DNA of 13,535 bases from DASSBG01 sp965651365. GTDB lineage: Bacteria; Pseudomonadota; Gammaproteobacteria; Xanthomonadales; Rhodanobacteraceae. Location of the stretch: positions 1 to 13,535 of the forward strand of contig CBFGSA010000075.1 in assembly GCA_965651365.1 (NCBI GenBank). The letters are read 5' to 3'. The position numbers were made by a program, and so were the translations under genes. Under the pieces are notes generated by a model, which worked only from the letters and a program-made list of their open reading frames with translations, did no database searches and had not been told where the DNA came from. Positions 1 to 8,300 of the stretch are shown one piece after another; the stretch's first letter is position 1, and each line of letters opens with the position of its first letter.

Positions 1-24
1 CGGCCCCTGCGAACTCCCGAAGCT

Positions 25-63
25 CGTCATCCTGGGGCTGCCGAAGGCAGAACCCGGGATCCA
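25..63. repeat. REP-like palindromic repeat, copy 1
   Basis: Imperfect hairpin in the 3' flank of ppc. The core ctgcc-gaa-ggcag (38-50) is a perfect 5-bp stem with a 3-nt loop, and the flanks tcctgggg and aacccggga extend it with a few mismatches (28-59). It starts with cgtcatcc and ends with gggatcca, which resembles the dispersed 'GTCATCCC...GGGATCC' palindromes common in proteobacterial intergenic DNA; that resemblance is from memory. It lies downstream of the ppc stop on the ppc strand, so it may protect or end the ppc mRNA, but it has no T tract that would mark a classical intrinsic terminator. Confidence 0.5.
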
Positions 64-164
64 ATGTGCTTTTGTGCGCGCTTGCAGCCGACACCATGAC
101 TTGACGCAAGCAAGATCGACCCCGGGTTTCCTCGCCTCTCTAAACGTGAACATCCATGTCTGCT

Positions 165-194
165 CCCCGGATCATCGCTGCGCGATGTCCGGGG
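165..194. repeat. Strong palindrome, REP-like repeat copy 2
   Basis: Near-perfect stem: ccccgga (165-171) pairs with tccgggg (188-194) and catcgc (173-178) with gcgatg (182-187), leaving a 3-nt loop and one bulged T at 172. Read on the minus strand from 199, it begins cgtcacccc and contains gatccgggg, so it looks like a diverged copy of the 25-63 repeat in opposite orientation. No gene is apparent in 1-262. The hairpin lies about 70 nt past the ppc stop codon and is the best candidate for the 3' end of the ppc transcript, though it lacks a following T run. Confidence 0.55.
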
Positions 195-262
195 TGACGG
201 CGGATTGGATGCGGCATCCATGGTGACGGTGGGTGTGGCGCGCAGCGTCCGGGCTGACTGGA

Positions 263-2983
263 CTACCCGGTATTCTGCAAGCCGCGGGCGACGCCGTTGA
301 CGGTGGCCACGAGAGCAGCAAACAGTGGGGTGTCGGGCGAGCTGCCGGCTTCGCGCCAGCGCTTGAGCAGATCGACCTGGATCAGGCTCATCGGGTCGAT
401 GTAGGGATTGCGCAAACGGATCGACAGGGCCAGGCGCGGGTCGTCAGCCAGCAGGCGTTCGGTGCCTTTGAGCTTGAGAATGCCCCGGACACTGGCTTCG
501 TGCTCGCGCTCGAGGCGGGCAAAGAAGTCCGCGTGCAGCGGGCCGGAAAGCTCGGAGAAGCGGCGCGCGATGCGCAGGTCGGTCTTGGCCAGCACCATCT
601 CGACATCCTCGATCAGGGTGCGCAAGAACACCCAGTCGCGCGCCATGGCCTGCATCGTGTCCAGCCCGTGGCGTTCGACGGCCTTGTCGATGGCGCTGCC
701 CAGGCCATACCAGCCGGTCAGGACGGCGCGGCTCTGGGTCCAGGAAAACACCCAGGGAATGGCGCGCAAATCCTCCACGCCCCGCATTGCGCGGCGACTG
801 GCCGGGCGCGAACCCATGGCCATGTGCTCGATCACGTCGATCGGGGTGGCCCGGCGGAACCAGTCGACAAAGTGTTTGTCACGCACCAGCGCCCGATAGG
901 CCTTGCGGCTGTCTTCAGCCATCCCGGCCATGATCTCGTGCCAGCGTTCCTGGCCCGGCGCCAGGCCGGGTGGGCGCAGGCTGGCGCGCAGCGTTGCGCC
1001 TGCCATTTGTTCCAGGCTGCGCAGCGCCAGCGCCCGGATGCCGTACTTGCGGTGGATCACCTCGCCCTGCTCGGTCAGGCGCAGGTGCCCGTGCACGCTG
1101 CCCGTCGGCGAGGCCATCAAGGCCTTGACCAGATGGCCGCCGCCGCGGCTGGTGCTGCCACCGCGGCCGTGGAAGAAGGCGAGCTGCACACCGCATTCGG
1201 CGGCCACTGCCAGCATCCGCCGCTGGCCCTGCTGCAGCACCCAGCGCGAGGACACGATGCCGCCGTCCTTGCTGGAGTCGGAGTAGCCCAGCATCACCAT
1301 CTGGCGCTTGCCGCGCTGCGCCAGATGGGTCTGGTAGACCGGATCGTTGAACAGCGAGCGCAGGCTGTCGCCCGCGTTCTCGAGATCATCCACGGTCTCG
1401 AACAGCGGCGCGATATCCAGCGGCACACGGCCGTCCTCATCGACCAGGCCGCCCATGCGCGCCAGCGCCAGCACCGCCAGCACATCGGCGGCCGAGCGCG
1501 CCATGGAAATCACATAGGGGCCGGTGGCCTGGGCGCCATAGCGACGGCGCGCATCGGCCAGCGTCGCGAACACGTCATGCAGGCGCTGGACCGCGGCATC
1601 TTCAATTTGCGGCAGCGGCTTCCCGCCGGCAGCGAAGTCGCGCAGCGTGGCCGCGCGCGCATCGGCATCACGCCGCGACCAGCCTGCATCGTCCAGCAGC
1701 AACGCCAGCACATCGTCGTGCACGCGCGCATCCTGGCGCACATCCAGGCGCAGCAGGTGGAATCCGAAGGTACGCACGCGCCACAGCAGGCGCTCGGCGG
1801 CGAAAGCACCGGCATGGGCACCCGCGTGCTGGCGCAGGCTTTGCACAATGCTGCCGATATCGGCTTCCAGCTCGACCGGATCGGTGTATCCGGTGGCAGC
1901 ATTGGCTTGGGTCGCTTGCAGCCGCGCCGCCACCAGGGTCAGCAGGCAGCGGTAGGGCATGTCGCGGTGGCGGGGCCGAATGGCCGCCGCGGCATCCGGA
2001 AAGCACTCGCGATAGTCGGCCAGGCGCTGCTCCACGTCCGCGGAGAAGCCAACCCGCCGCCGCGTCTGGCTGAGCAGCCGGGCCAGATGGCGGCATTCGG
2101 CCACGTAGCGCTCCAGTACCTGGCCGCGCTGGGCGGCCAGGGTCTCGGCGATGGTGTCAGCACCGACATTGGGGTTGCCGTCCATGTCGCCGCCAACCCA
2201 GGAGGCGAAGCGCAGCACCCTCGGCAGCTCGCGTGCGCGCCCGTGCACCTTCTGCCAGGCCAGGCCGAGACTTTCATAGAACACCGGCAGCACCTGGTAC
2301 AGCGGGCCGATCGCGTAGAAGCCGACATGCTCGAACTCGTCCTGCACGCTGGGTCGCTCGTGGCTGGCCTCGCTGGTCTGCCAACCCGCGGTCAGCGCCG
2401 TGCGCAGCCGCGCCGCATCGCGCTGCTGCTCGACCGGCGGACGCGCCGCATCGAAACCGGCGATCAGGCAGGCTGTCATCACCTGCTCCTTTTCCAGCAG
2501 GGAGCGGCGTACTGCTTCGGTTGGATGGGCCGTGAACACCGGCTCGACATCCAGCGCCTCCAGCCCGTCGGACACCGCCTGTTCGGAATGTCCGGCCGTC
2601 TTCAATTCGGCCAGCACCGCCTCCAGTCCGTCCGGCTGCGGACCGGCGCCGGCGCTCTGGTAGTCGCGGTGACGGCGGATGCGGTGCACCCGTTCGGCCA
2701 GATTCACGACCTGGAAATAGGTGGAAAACGCCCGCGTCAGCGTGTGCGCCAGATCAGGCTCCAGCCCGGCCAGCTCGGCCGCCAGCGCATCCATCGGCTG
2801 GTGCGACTCGCGGCGCCGGATCGCCGCCCGCCGCAGCGCCTCCACCCGCTCGAAGAATGCGGTGCCTTCCTGCTCGGCCAGCATCTCGCCCACCAAAGTG
2901 CCCAGCCGCCGCACGTCCTCGCGCAGTCCCTGATCCTGGGGCAGAAACTCGACCTGTCTGAGTTCTTCCATCGCTTCTGTCAT
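263..2983 (-). CDS. ppc: Phosphoenolpyruvate carboxylase
   Basis: Cytosolic enzyme that adds bicarbonate to phosphoenolpyruvate to give oxaloacetate, the main anaplerotic feed of the TCA cycle. With the ATG at 2983 it is 906 residues, a normal length for the bacterial family. Visible hallmarks are the catalytic-histidine motif FTAHPTE (H153), SWVGGDMDGNPNV (261-273), GYSDSSKDGG with the active-site lysine (566-575), the glycine loop GRGGSTSRGG (606-615), and a C-terminal NTG tail whose Asn belongs to the aspartate effector site in E. coli; the residue before it is Gln where Arg is usual. The frame stays open upstream to a TTG at 3034, and ATGs at 3022 and 2971 are alternatives. 2983 was chosen because MTEAMEELRQVEF resembles family N-termini; the ribosome-binding site is weak. 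It follows the beta-helix gene tail on the same strand after 72 nt, with no clear promoter in the gap. Confidence 0.97.
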   Translation of the reverse strand: MTEAMEELRQVEFLPQDQGLREDVRRLGTLVGEMLAEQEGTAFFERVEALRRAAIRRRESHQPMDALAAELAGLEPDLAHTLTRAFSTYFQVVNLAERVHRIRRHRDYQSAGAGPQPDGLEAVLAELKTAGHSEQAVSDGLEALDVEPVFTAHPTEAVRRSLLEKEQVMTACLIAGFDAARPPVEQQRDAARLRTALTAGWQTSEASHERPSVQDEFEHVGFYAIGPLYQVLPVFYESLGLAWQKVHGRARELPRVLRFASWVGGDMDGNPNVGADTIAETLAAQRGQVLERYVAECRHLARLLSQTRRRVGFSADVEQRLADYRECFPDAAAAIRPRHRDMPYRCLLTLVAARLQATQANAATGYTDPVELEADIGSIVQSLRQHAGAHAGAFAAERLLWRVRTFGFHLLRLDVRQDARVHDDVLALLLDDAGWSRRDADARAATLRDFAAGGKPLPQIEDAAVQRLHDVFATLADARRRYGAQATGPYVISMARSAADVLAVLALARMGGLVDEDGRVPLDIAPLFETVDDLENAGDSLRSLFNDPVYQTHLAQRGKRQMVMLGYSDSSKDGGIVSSRWVLQQGQRRMLAVAAECGVQLAFFHGRGGSTSRGGGHLVKALMASPTGSVHGHLRLTEQGEVIHRKYGIRALALRSLEQMAGATLRASLRPPGLAPGQERWHEIMAGMAEDSRKAYRALVRDKHFVDWFRRATPIDVIEHMAMGSRPASRRAMRGVEDLRAIPWVFSWTQSRAVLTGWYGLGSAIDKAVERHGLDTMQAMARDWVFLRTLIEDVEMVLAKTDLRIARRFSELSGPLHADFFARLEREHEASVRGILKLKGTERLLADDPRLALSIRLRNPYIDPMSLIQVDLLKRWREAGSSPDTPLFAALVATVNGVARGLQNTG

Positions 2984-3055
2984 GCGCACCAGAGTAACGC
3001 ACAAGGATGAATGCAGGCTCATGCTTGCGGGCAACAGCCGCCGCCCCGAACAGTT

Positions 3056-4261
3056 TCAGCTGCCGTCGAAGCCGTCGCTGAAGTTACCGTCGCCGAGTTC
3101 ATAGGCACCCATGTCGCAGTGCGCACCCTGCGGGCGTGACACGCCGCGCTGGTCAACGCCGCTGACCGGATCGGCGGCGCAATTGCTGTCATCGCCGGCA
3201 TCGATGGCCGGCGAAATCGGCGTCAGGGCCATGGTCTGTGTCGGACCGCCGTTGTCGGCCAGTGCCGCCAGCATCGGGTCGCCGACAAGATTGCCGTTCA
3301 CGCCGGCGGTAACGCCGCAGGAACCGTCCCCGATCAGCGAACCTTGTATGTTCACGCTGCCGCCGCTGGAATGCGCACAATCCTGCCCGGGACCGACATG
3401 GTCGACGATGCTGTTGCGAATGCTCAGGGTGTCGTTGACGACCCTGACGGTACTTCCATCGGCCGGCATGAAGGTCTGGGAGAACAGGTGCCGATAGGCA
3501 GGATCGTCGCGACCCCACCCCGCCTCGATAAGTACCATGATCGCCTCGCGTTCACGCGCTTCTTCGGGCGTGGCGAGATGGCGCCAGCCCGCGGGGTAGC
3601 CGCCGAACAGGATCAGGTGCGAGACCCGATGCGGATGCCGCACCGCGTATTCGATCGACACCGAGGCTCCCTGGCTGATGCCGAGCAGCGGAAATCGATC
3701 GAGCCCCGCCGCATCCACGACCGCCTCCAGGTCGGCCACGAAGGTGTCGAAACTGATCTCCGGAACGTTCCAGTCGGACAGGCCGCAGCCGCGTTCGTCG
3801 TAGCGAATCAGGCGTCGATGGCGGGCAAGACTGCGGAACAATGGGCTCCAGATCGGCGCCTCCCAGTCGAGCTCGAGATGCGACAGCCAGTTCGCCGCCT
3901 TGACCAGCGTCGGTTGGTCATCGGAACCGACCGTGGCCCAGGCGAGGGCGACTCCGTCGCGCGCCTCCACGAAGCGCACGCGCTGCTGGATACGCAATGT
4001 CCGATCCGCTTCCTCGTTCGAAACCGCTCGCTCGCCATCGACGCTGTTCGATCGCAGCGGCTCGACGGGCCACTCGGGTGGCTGCAGGTTTGCCGCACGG
4101 AACTTATCCTCCAGCTCTCCGCGCAGGGCCTCGGCCTGGTCGAGGCAACCGGCCTTCAATCGCGCCGATAGCGCACCGATGGCCGCATCGCGGTCGAACG
4201 GCGCATCCTCCAGCCAGGCATCGGCCCAGTCGACGGCCTCGTCGGGCGGAATCCCGGGCAT
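3056..4261 (-). CDS. Chimeric ORF: truncated alpha/beta hydrolase joined to a choice-of-anchor Q tail
   Basis: A 401-codon frame made of two unrelated parts. Residues 1-60 are helical, perhaps the end of a BTAD/TPR-like region. Residues 95-265 are the front of an alpha/beta hydrolase: RYDERGCGLSD (153-163) and the nucleophile elbow GISQG with Ser196. The family's later Asp and His are absent because the homology stops near FMPADG (264-269). From about residue 270 the protein is the last beta-helix rung and the choice-of-anchor Q domain of a secreted CSLREA-type protein: SIRNSIV, DGSCGVTAG, LADNGGPTQTMA, QGAHCDMGAYEL, then the tail NFSDGFDGS. The hydrolase part continues upstream of the ATG without its real N-terminus, and no signal peptide is present, so the tail cannot be exported from this start. 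Probably a non-functional fusion; a misassembly is possible. Confidence 0.7.
   Translation of the reverse strand: MPGIPPDEAVDWADAWLEDAPFDRDAAIGALSARLKAGCLDQAEALRGELEDKFRAANLQPPEWPVEPLRSNSVDGERAVSNEEADRTLRIQQRVRFVEARDGVALAWATVGSDDQPTLVKAANWLSHLELDWEAPIWSPLFRSLARHRRLIRYDERGCGLSDWNVPEISFDTFVADLEAVVDAAGLDRFPLLGISQGASVSIEYAVRHPHRVSHLILFGGYPAGWRHLATPEEAREREAIMVLIEAGWGRDDPAYRHLFSQTFMPADGSTVRVVNDTLSIRNSIVDHVGPGQDCAHSSGGSVNIQGSLIGDGSCGVTAGVNGNLVGDPMLAALADNGGPTQTMALTPISPAIDAGDDSNCAADPVSGVDQRGVSRPQGAHCDMGAYELGDGNFSDGFDGS
3095..3154 (-). repeat. Coding direct repeat, QGAHCDMGAYEL copy 1
   Basis: DNA for the end of a choice-of-anchor Q domain (DQRGVSRPQGAHCDMGAYEL). It is about 80% identical over 60 nt to 5358-5417 and is also close to 8458-8516. 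These repeats are possible substrates for recombination or assembly collapse between the beta-helix genes. Confidence 0.65.
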
Positions 4262-4288
4262 GCCGGCCAGTCGCCGCGCCAGTCGCGT
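3463..4288 (-). pseudogene. Alpha/beta-hydrolase gene fragment inside beta-helix genes
   Basis: Extent of the hydrolase-like sequence, estimated from where beta-helix homology stops on each side (near DSDGSCA at 4288, and again before SIRNSIV near 3463, each uncertain by about 15 nt). It lacks its 5' end and the C-terminal third that carries the catalytic Asp and His. Ten perfectly inverted bases lie near the two edges: ggccggcatg at 3461-3470 and catgccggcc at 4259-4268. I see no transposase and no clear target-site duplication. The related full-length family, as I recall it, joins an N-terminal regulatory domain to such a hydrolase; that assignment is tentative. Confidence 0.5.
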
Positions 4289-5319
4289 GCGCAGCTGCCG
4301 TCACTGTCAACGTTGTTGCCGGCGGCGTCGAAGGTACCGCCGTAGTCGGAGATGCTGACGCAATCACCGCCCGGGCCATTGTTCGTCACGATCGAATTCT
4401 TGACCCGCATCTGGTACAGGTTGCCAATGCCGCCACCGCCCAGCGCACCGCTGCTGGCATTGCCGACCACGGTGCTGCTGACCAGATCCAGCATGCCGGC
4501 GTTGCCGATGCCGCCGCTGGCCGTGTTGAGGTTGTTGGCGATCGTTGTGTTGCGAATCGTCACGGTTCCGTCGTTGGCGATACCACCGCCGGCATCGAAG
4601 GCCACATTGCCGGCAATCGTGCTGCGCGCGACGATCATGACCGAGCCGCCGCCGTTGCCGATCGCGCCGCCGATGGCGGCCGCGTTGCTGGTGAAGCTGC
4701 TGTCGAGAATCGTGATCGTGCTGCCTGCCGTGTCCAGGGCGCCACTGTGGGCATAGGCATTGCTGTCGCTCACCGTGACGCGGTCGAGCACCAGGGTCGC
4801 GTTCTTGACGTAGATCGCACCACCGTCCTTGCCGCGCTTCTTGCGGCCGTTGGCGCAGCCGTGGCGCAAGCTGAGATTCTTGAGCGTGAGGTTGCCGCCG
4901 GCAGGCACGGTGAGCAATCCGAACTGCCCAGGTTGCTGTTTTCCGTCCAGCGTGCACGCCACCGTGGCGTCGCGTTGAATCGTTGCACCAGCGCCTTCAA
5001 CGACGAGATTGCTGGTGATGTCCGGCAGGCCGCTGTAGCTGTCGAGCGGATCAGCGCTGCTCAGCGTGTAGGTTGAATCGGCTGCCAGAAATATGGTGTC
5101 GTTGCCCAGACCGGCCGGGCAATCGCTGTTGTCGACCTGGGCATCGGCGTTGGCATTGTGGATCGCTTCGCGCAGGGAACAGTTGCCGTCATTGGCAACA
5201 TCCACGGCACCAGGCGCCACGCTGATGTCTGTCGCCGCAGCGCGCCCGGCCGCCAGGGTCAGCGCCAGCAACAGCAGGCAGGTGAATGTGTTCGGTGGTT
5301 GAACAGGTAGCTTTTTCAT
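4156..5319 (-). CDS. CSLREA-domain secreted beta-helix protein, C-terminally truncated
   Basis: The N-terminus MKKLPV followed by a Leu-rich stretch and AGRAAA is a Sec signal peptide with likely cleavage near residue 29. The CSLREA motif that names the domain is at 47-52. Residues 85-325 are right-handed beta-helix rungs of the GGAIxNxG / NTTIANN type, and NSIVTNNGPGGDC...DSDGSCA (to 344) is the usual last rung. The choice-of-anchor Q domain should follow, but the frame runs into the hydrolase fragment in another frame and adds 43 unrelated residues (RDWRGDW onward). It is therefore a truncated secreted or surface protein of unknown function. The ATG overlaps the stop of the upstream beta-helix gene (ATGA), and a good GAGGA site lies 6 nt before it, so the start is firm and the two genes were probably co-translated. 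Confidence 0.75.
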   Translation of the reverse strand: MKKLPVQPPNTFTCLLLLALTLAAGRAAATDISVAPGAVDVANDGNCSLREAIHNANADAQVDNSDCPAGLGNDTIFLAADSTYTLSSADPLDSYSGLPDITSNLVVEGAGATIQRDATVACTLDGKQQPGQFGLLTVPAGGNLTLKNLSLRHGCANGRKKRGKDGGAIYVKNATLVLDRVTVSDSNAYAHSGALDTAGSTITILDSSFTSNAAAIGGAIGNGGGSVMIVARSTIAGNVAFDAGGGIANDGTVTIRNTTIANNLNTASGGIGNAGMLDLVSSTVVGNASSGALGGGGIGNLYQMRVKNSIVTNNGPGGDCVSISDYGGTFDAAGNNVDSDGSCARDWRGDWPACPGFRPTRPSTGPMPGWRMRRSTAMRPSVRYRRD

Positions 5320-8300
5320 GGTGTGTCCTCGAAACCATCGGCGAAAATTTCATCGCGCAATTCATAGGCGCCGATGTCGCAATGCGCGCCCTGCGGTCGG
5401 ACTACGCCGCGCTGGTCGGTTTCTTCGCACGACCCGTCGTCACCGCTGTCGATGGCCGCGCTGCCGGGCGCAATGGCCAGGGTTGGCGTGGCACCGCCGT
5501 TGTCGGCCAGCGGCCCGAGCAGCGGGTTGGCATCCAGATTGCCGCCACCATCCTGGCCAATGCCGGTATCCCAGCTGGCGCTGCCGCCCGAGCCTTGCAC
5601 GATGCTGTAGCTGATGGTTGCACCGGACGGCTCCAGATTCTCGATTTCGTCGCCGCCGGTGCTGGCGCTATTGCCCCACACAATGCTGTTGCTCATGGTC
5701 AGGGACGTGCCGGAACCCGCGTAGATGCCACCGCCATGATCGGCGCTGTTGCCGCTGATGGTGGTGTTGTTCACGTACGCGGTGCCGGCCTGCGCCAGGC
5801 CGCCGCCACCGCCGCCGCTGGCCTGGTTGCCGCTGATGGTGACGTTGAGCAGCGCCAGCAAGGCACCGGAATTGATCAGGCCACCGCCAACCACGGCGGA
5901 ATTGCCGCTGAAGGTCACATCTTCAATCACGGGCGCGGCGCCGCTCGAGTTGGCCATGCCGCCGCCAAAGGTGGCGCTGTTGCCTTCGATCACGAGATTG
6001 TGCAGATACGGGCTGCCGCCCTCGTTCAGGATGCCGCCACCCGCGTCATCCGGCGGCGCCTGGTCGGTGGCCTGGCCACCGGTGATGGTGAACCCGTCCA
6101 GCACGGTGTCGCCATCGGCGCCGCTGACATCCACCACGTGCCAACTGTGGTCGCTGTCTTCGGGCGTGCCGATATCGCCGCTCAGGATGGTGGGGTTGGC
6201 GTCCGGCGCACGCTGCTCGCGCTCGCTCTCGGTACCGGCAAAGCCGCCATAGACACGCACGCCGGAGCGCAGCTTGAAGCTGACGCTGTTGGCATTGCCA
6301 CTGGTCGGCTTGTACACACCCATCGCCGCCCACACTTCGCCGCAGCGCGGGTTGGTCAGTGCCGACTGCAAATCCGTGTAGGCATTGACCCAGAGCGCGC
6401 CGCTGCCCGTGCCCGTCGCGATCTGGTTCACGTAGCACATCGGCCCGGCCACGCTGGTGTCGTAGTTGATGGAAAAGTACGGGCCCCAGACATTCGCGTT
6501 GCCCGCCTTGTCGGTGACCGAACCCGGCGCGATCGCGAACTGGATGGTGCTGGGGTCGGGACCGGTGGGTGTTACCCGCCGCCCGAAGCGCTTGGTATTG
6601 ACATTGAACGGATTGATGTGAGCGTTGCTCACCGTGATATCGGCATCGGAGAAACCAAAGATCGATTCGCCAAAATCGATGGTGACGTAGAAGGACGCAT
6701 TCACGCTGCCACTGTAATCGCTGAAAATGCTGGCGACGGGCGGCGTGGTATCGATCGTCACCGACAACGCACTGGACGCTGCCGACTCGTTGCCGGCTGC
6801 ATCCTTGGCGGTGGCCGTGATGACGTGCTCGCCTTCGCTCATTGGATTGGCTGCCGCCGCGTACCAATTGCCGTTTCCAGGCACGATTCCCGAGCCGAGT
6901 ACACCATCGATATCGGAGTGCAAGACAATCGTCACCCCGACTTCGGCGGTGCCGGAAAACCCTGGCGTGGACATTTTCGTGACATTGTCGTCGCTGCTCA
7001 CGCCGGTATCCCACGCCGCCACCAGATCCGGTTTCGACGGCACCGCCGGCGGCACATTGTCCACCGTCCAGCTTTCATCGGTCGCCGGCTCACCGGCCGG
7101 CAGGGCATTGCCGGCCAGATCGGTGATGTCCTGGCCCGACGCCAGATCCAGGCCGACCGTACCGTTGAAACCGGCCAGATCGCCACCGGAAAGGGTGATG
7201 TCGTACGTCGCCGCATCGACCGCGCTGACGCCGCTCACGCCCACCGTGGTAGTGCCATCGACGGCAAAGTCGCCGACATCGACGTTCTGCACCGCTTCGC
7301 TGAAGCTGGCGCGGATGGTCAGCGTATCCGCGTTGGTGTTTGCCGCCATCGGATTCTGCCGCGTGAATGACAGCAGCACCGGCGGCGCGGTATCGCTGTA
7401 TTCGAACGCACCCATGTCCACCGTACCGCCCACCACCCGCGGATAGCCGCTGCCGCGCTGGTCGGTGCTCAGCGGGTTGGCGTTTTCGTCCAGCGCCAGC
7501 GCGTTGTCGCCGGCGTCGATGGCCGGGCTACCGGCTTGCAGCGCCAGGGTCCGGGTCGGGCCGCCATTGTCGGCCAATGCGACCAGCAGCGGATCGCCGT
7601 TCAGGTTGCCGTCGATGCCGTTGGTGATGCCGCACGAGCCATCTTCGATCAGGCTGTTGTGCACGCTGATGGTCGCGCCGGCGGGCGCCACGCAGTCGCC
7701 ACCTGTGGTGGCGTCGGCCACGATGCTGTTGTGCACGGTCAGCGTGCCGTTGCTGTACAGGTTGCCGCCGCTGGCCGCAGCGTTGCCGTCCGCGGTGCTG
7801 TTGATCAGCGTGGTCGTGCCACCGGGCGCGGTGTAGACCGCGCCGCCGTAGCTCGCCGTCGGACACAGCGCGGAATTGCCGGTGAAGCTGCTGTTGATCA
7901 CCATCAGCGTGGCGCCATGGTTGTGGATGGCGCCGCCCTGGCCGTTGGCGGTGTTGCCGCTGAAGGTGCTGGCGCTCACCGTGGCGTTGCCATTGTTGAG
8001 GTACAGGCCGCCACCTTCGGTGTTGGTGGCGACGTTGGTCACGAAGGCCACGCGGCGCACGGCGAGCGTACCGTTGCTGTAGATCGCACCACCCTTGCTT
8101 TGCCTGCCGCGGGCCAGCGTCAGGCCGCTGACGCTCAACGCGCCGCGCGTGCCCACATAGAACGGGCGGTACGCCTGATCGCCGTCGATCGTCAGCAGAT
8201 CTGCGCCGGGGCCGTCGATGGTCACCGTGTTGGCGATCGGCGGCAATGCACTGGTCAGGGTGATGGTCTGCGCGCTGGTGAACACGTTGGCGTCGAAGCT

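Noticed and set aside
27..221. Small minus-strand open frame beyond ppc
   Set aside because: It covers two palindromic repeats, has no ribosome-binding site and its translation is Ser/Arg/Gly-rich without any domain.
233..3010. Very long plus-strand open frame (925 codons) opposite ppc
   Set aside because: It lies wholly antisense to an unmistakable ppc gene; long antisense frames are expected in GC-rich coding DNA, and the translation is rich in Arg, Gln, His and Ala with no recognisable domain.
3463..4288. Insertion sequence or integron cassette
   Set aside because: There is no transposase, integrase, attC-like site or target duplication, and the cargo is an incomplete gene.
5286..7370. 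Plus-strand open frame of 694 codons opposite the beta-helix gene
   Set aside because: Shadow of the Gly/Asn/Thr-rich beta-helix repeats; the translation is low in complexity, has no family resemblance and no ribosome-binding site that I can see.
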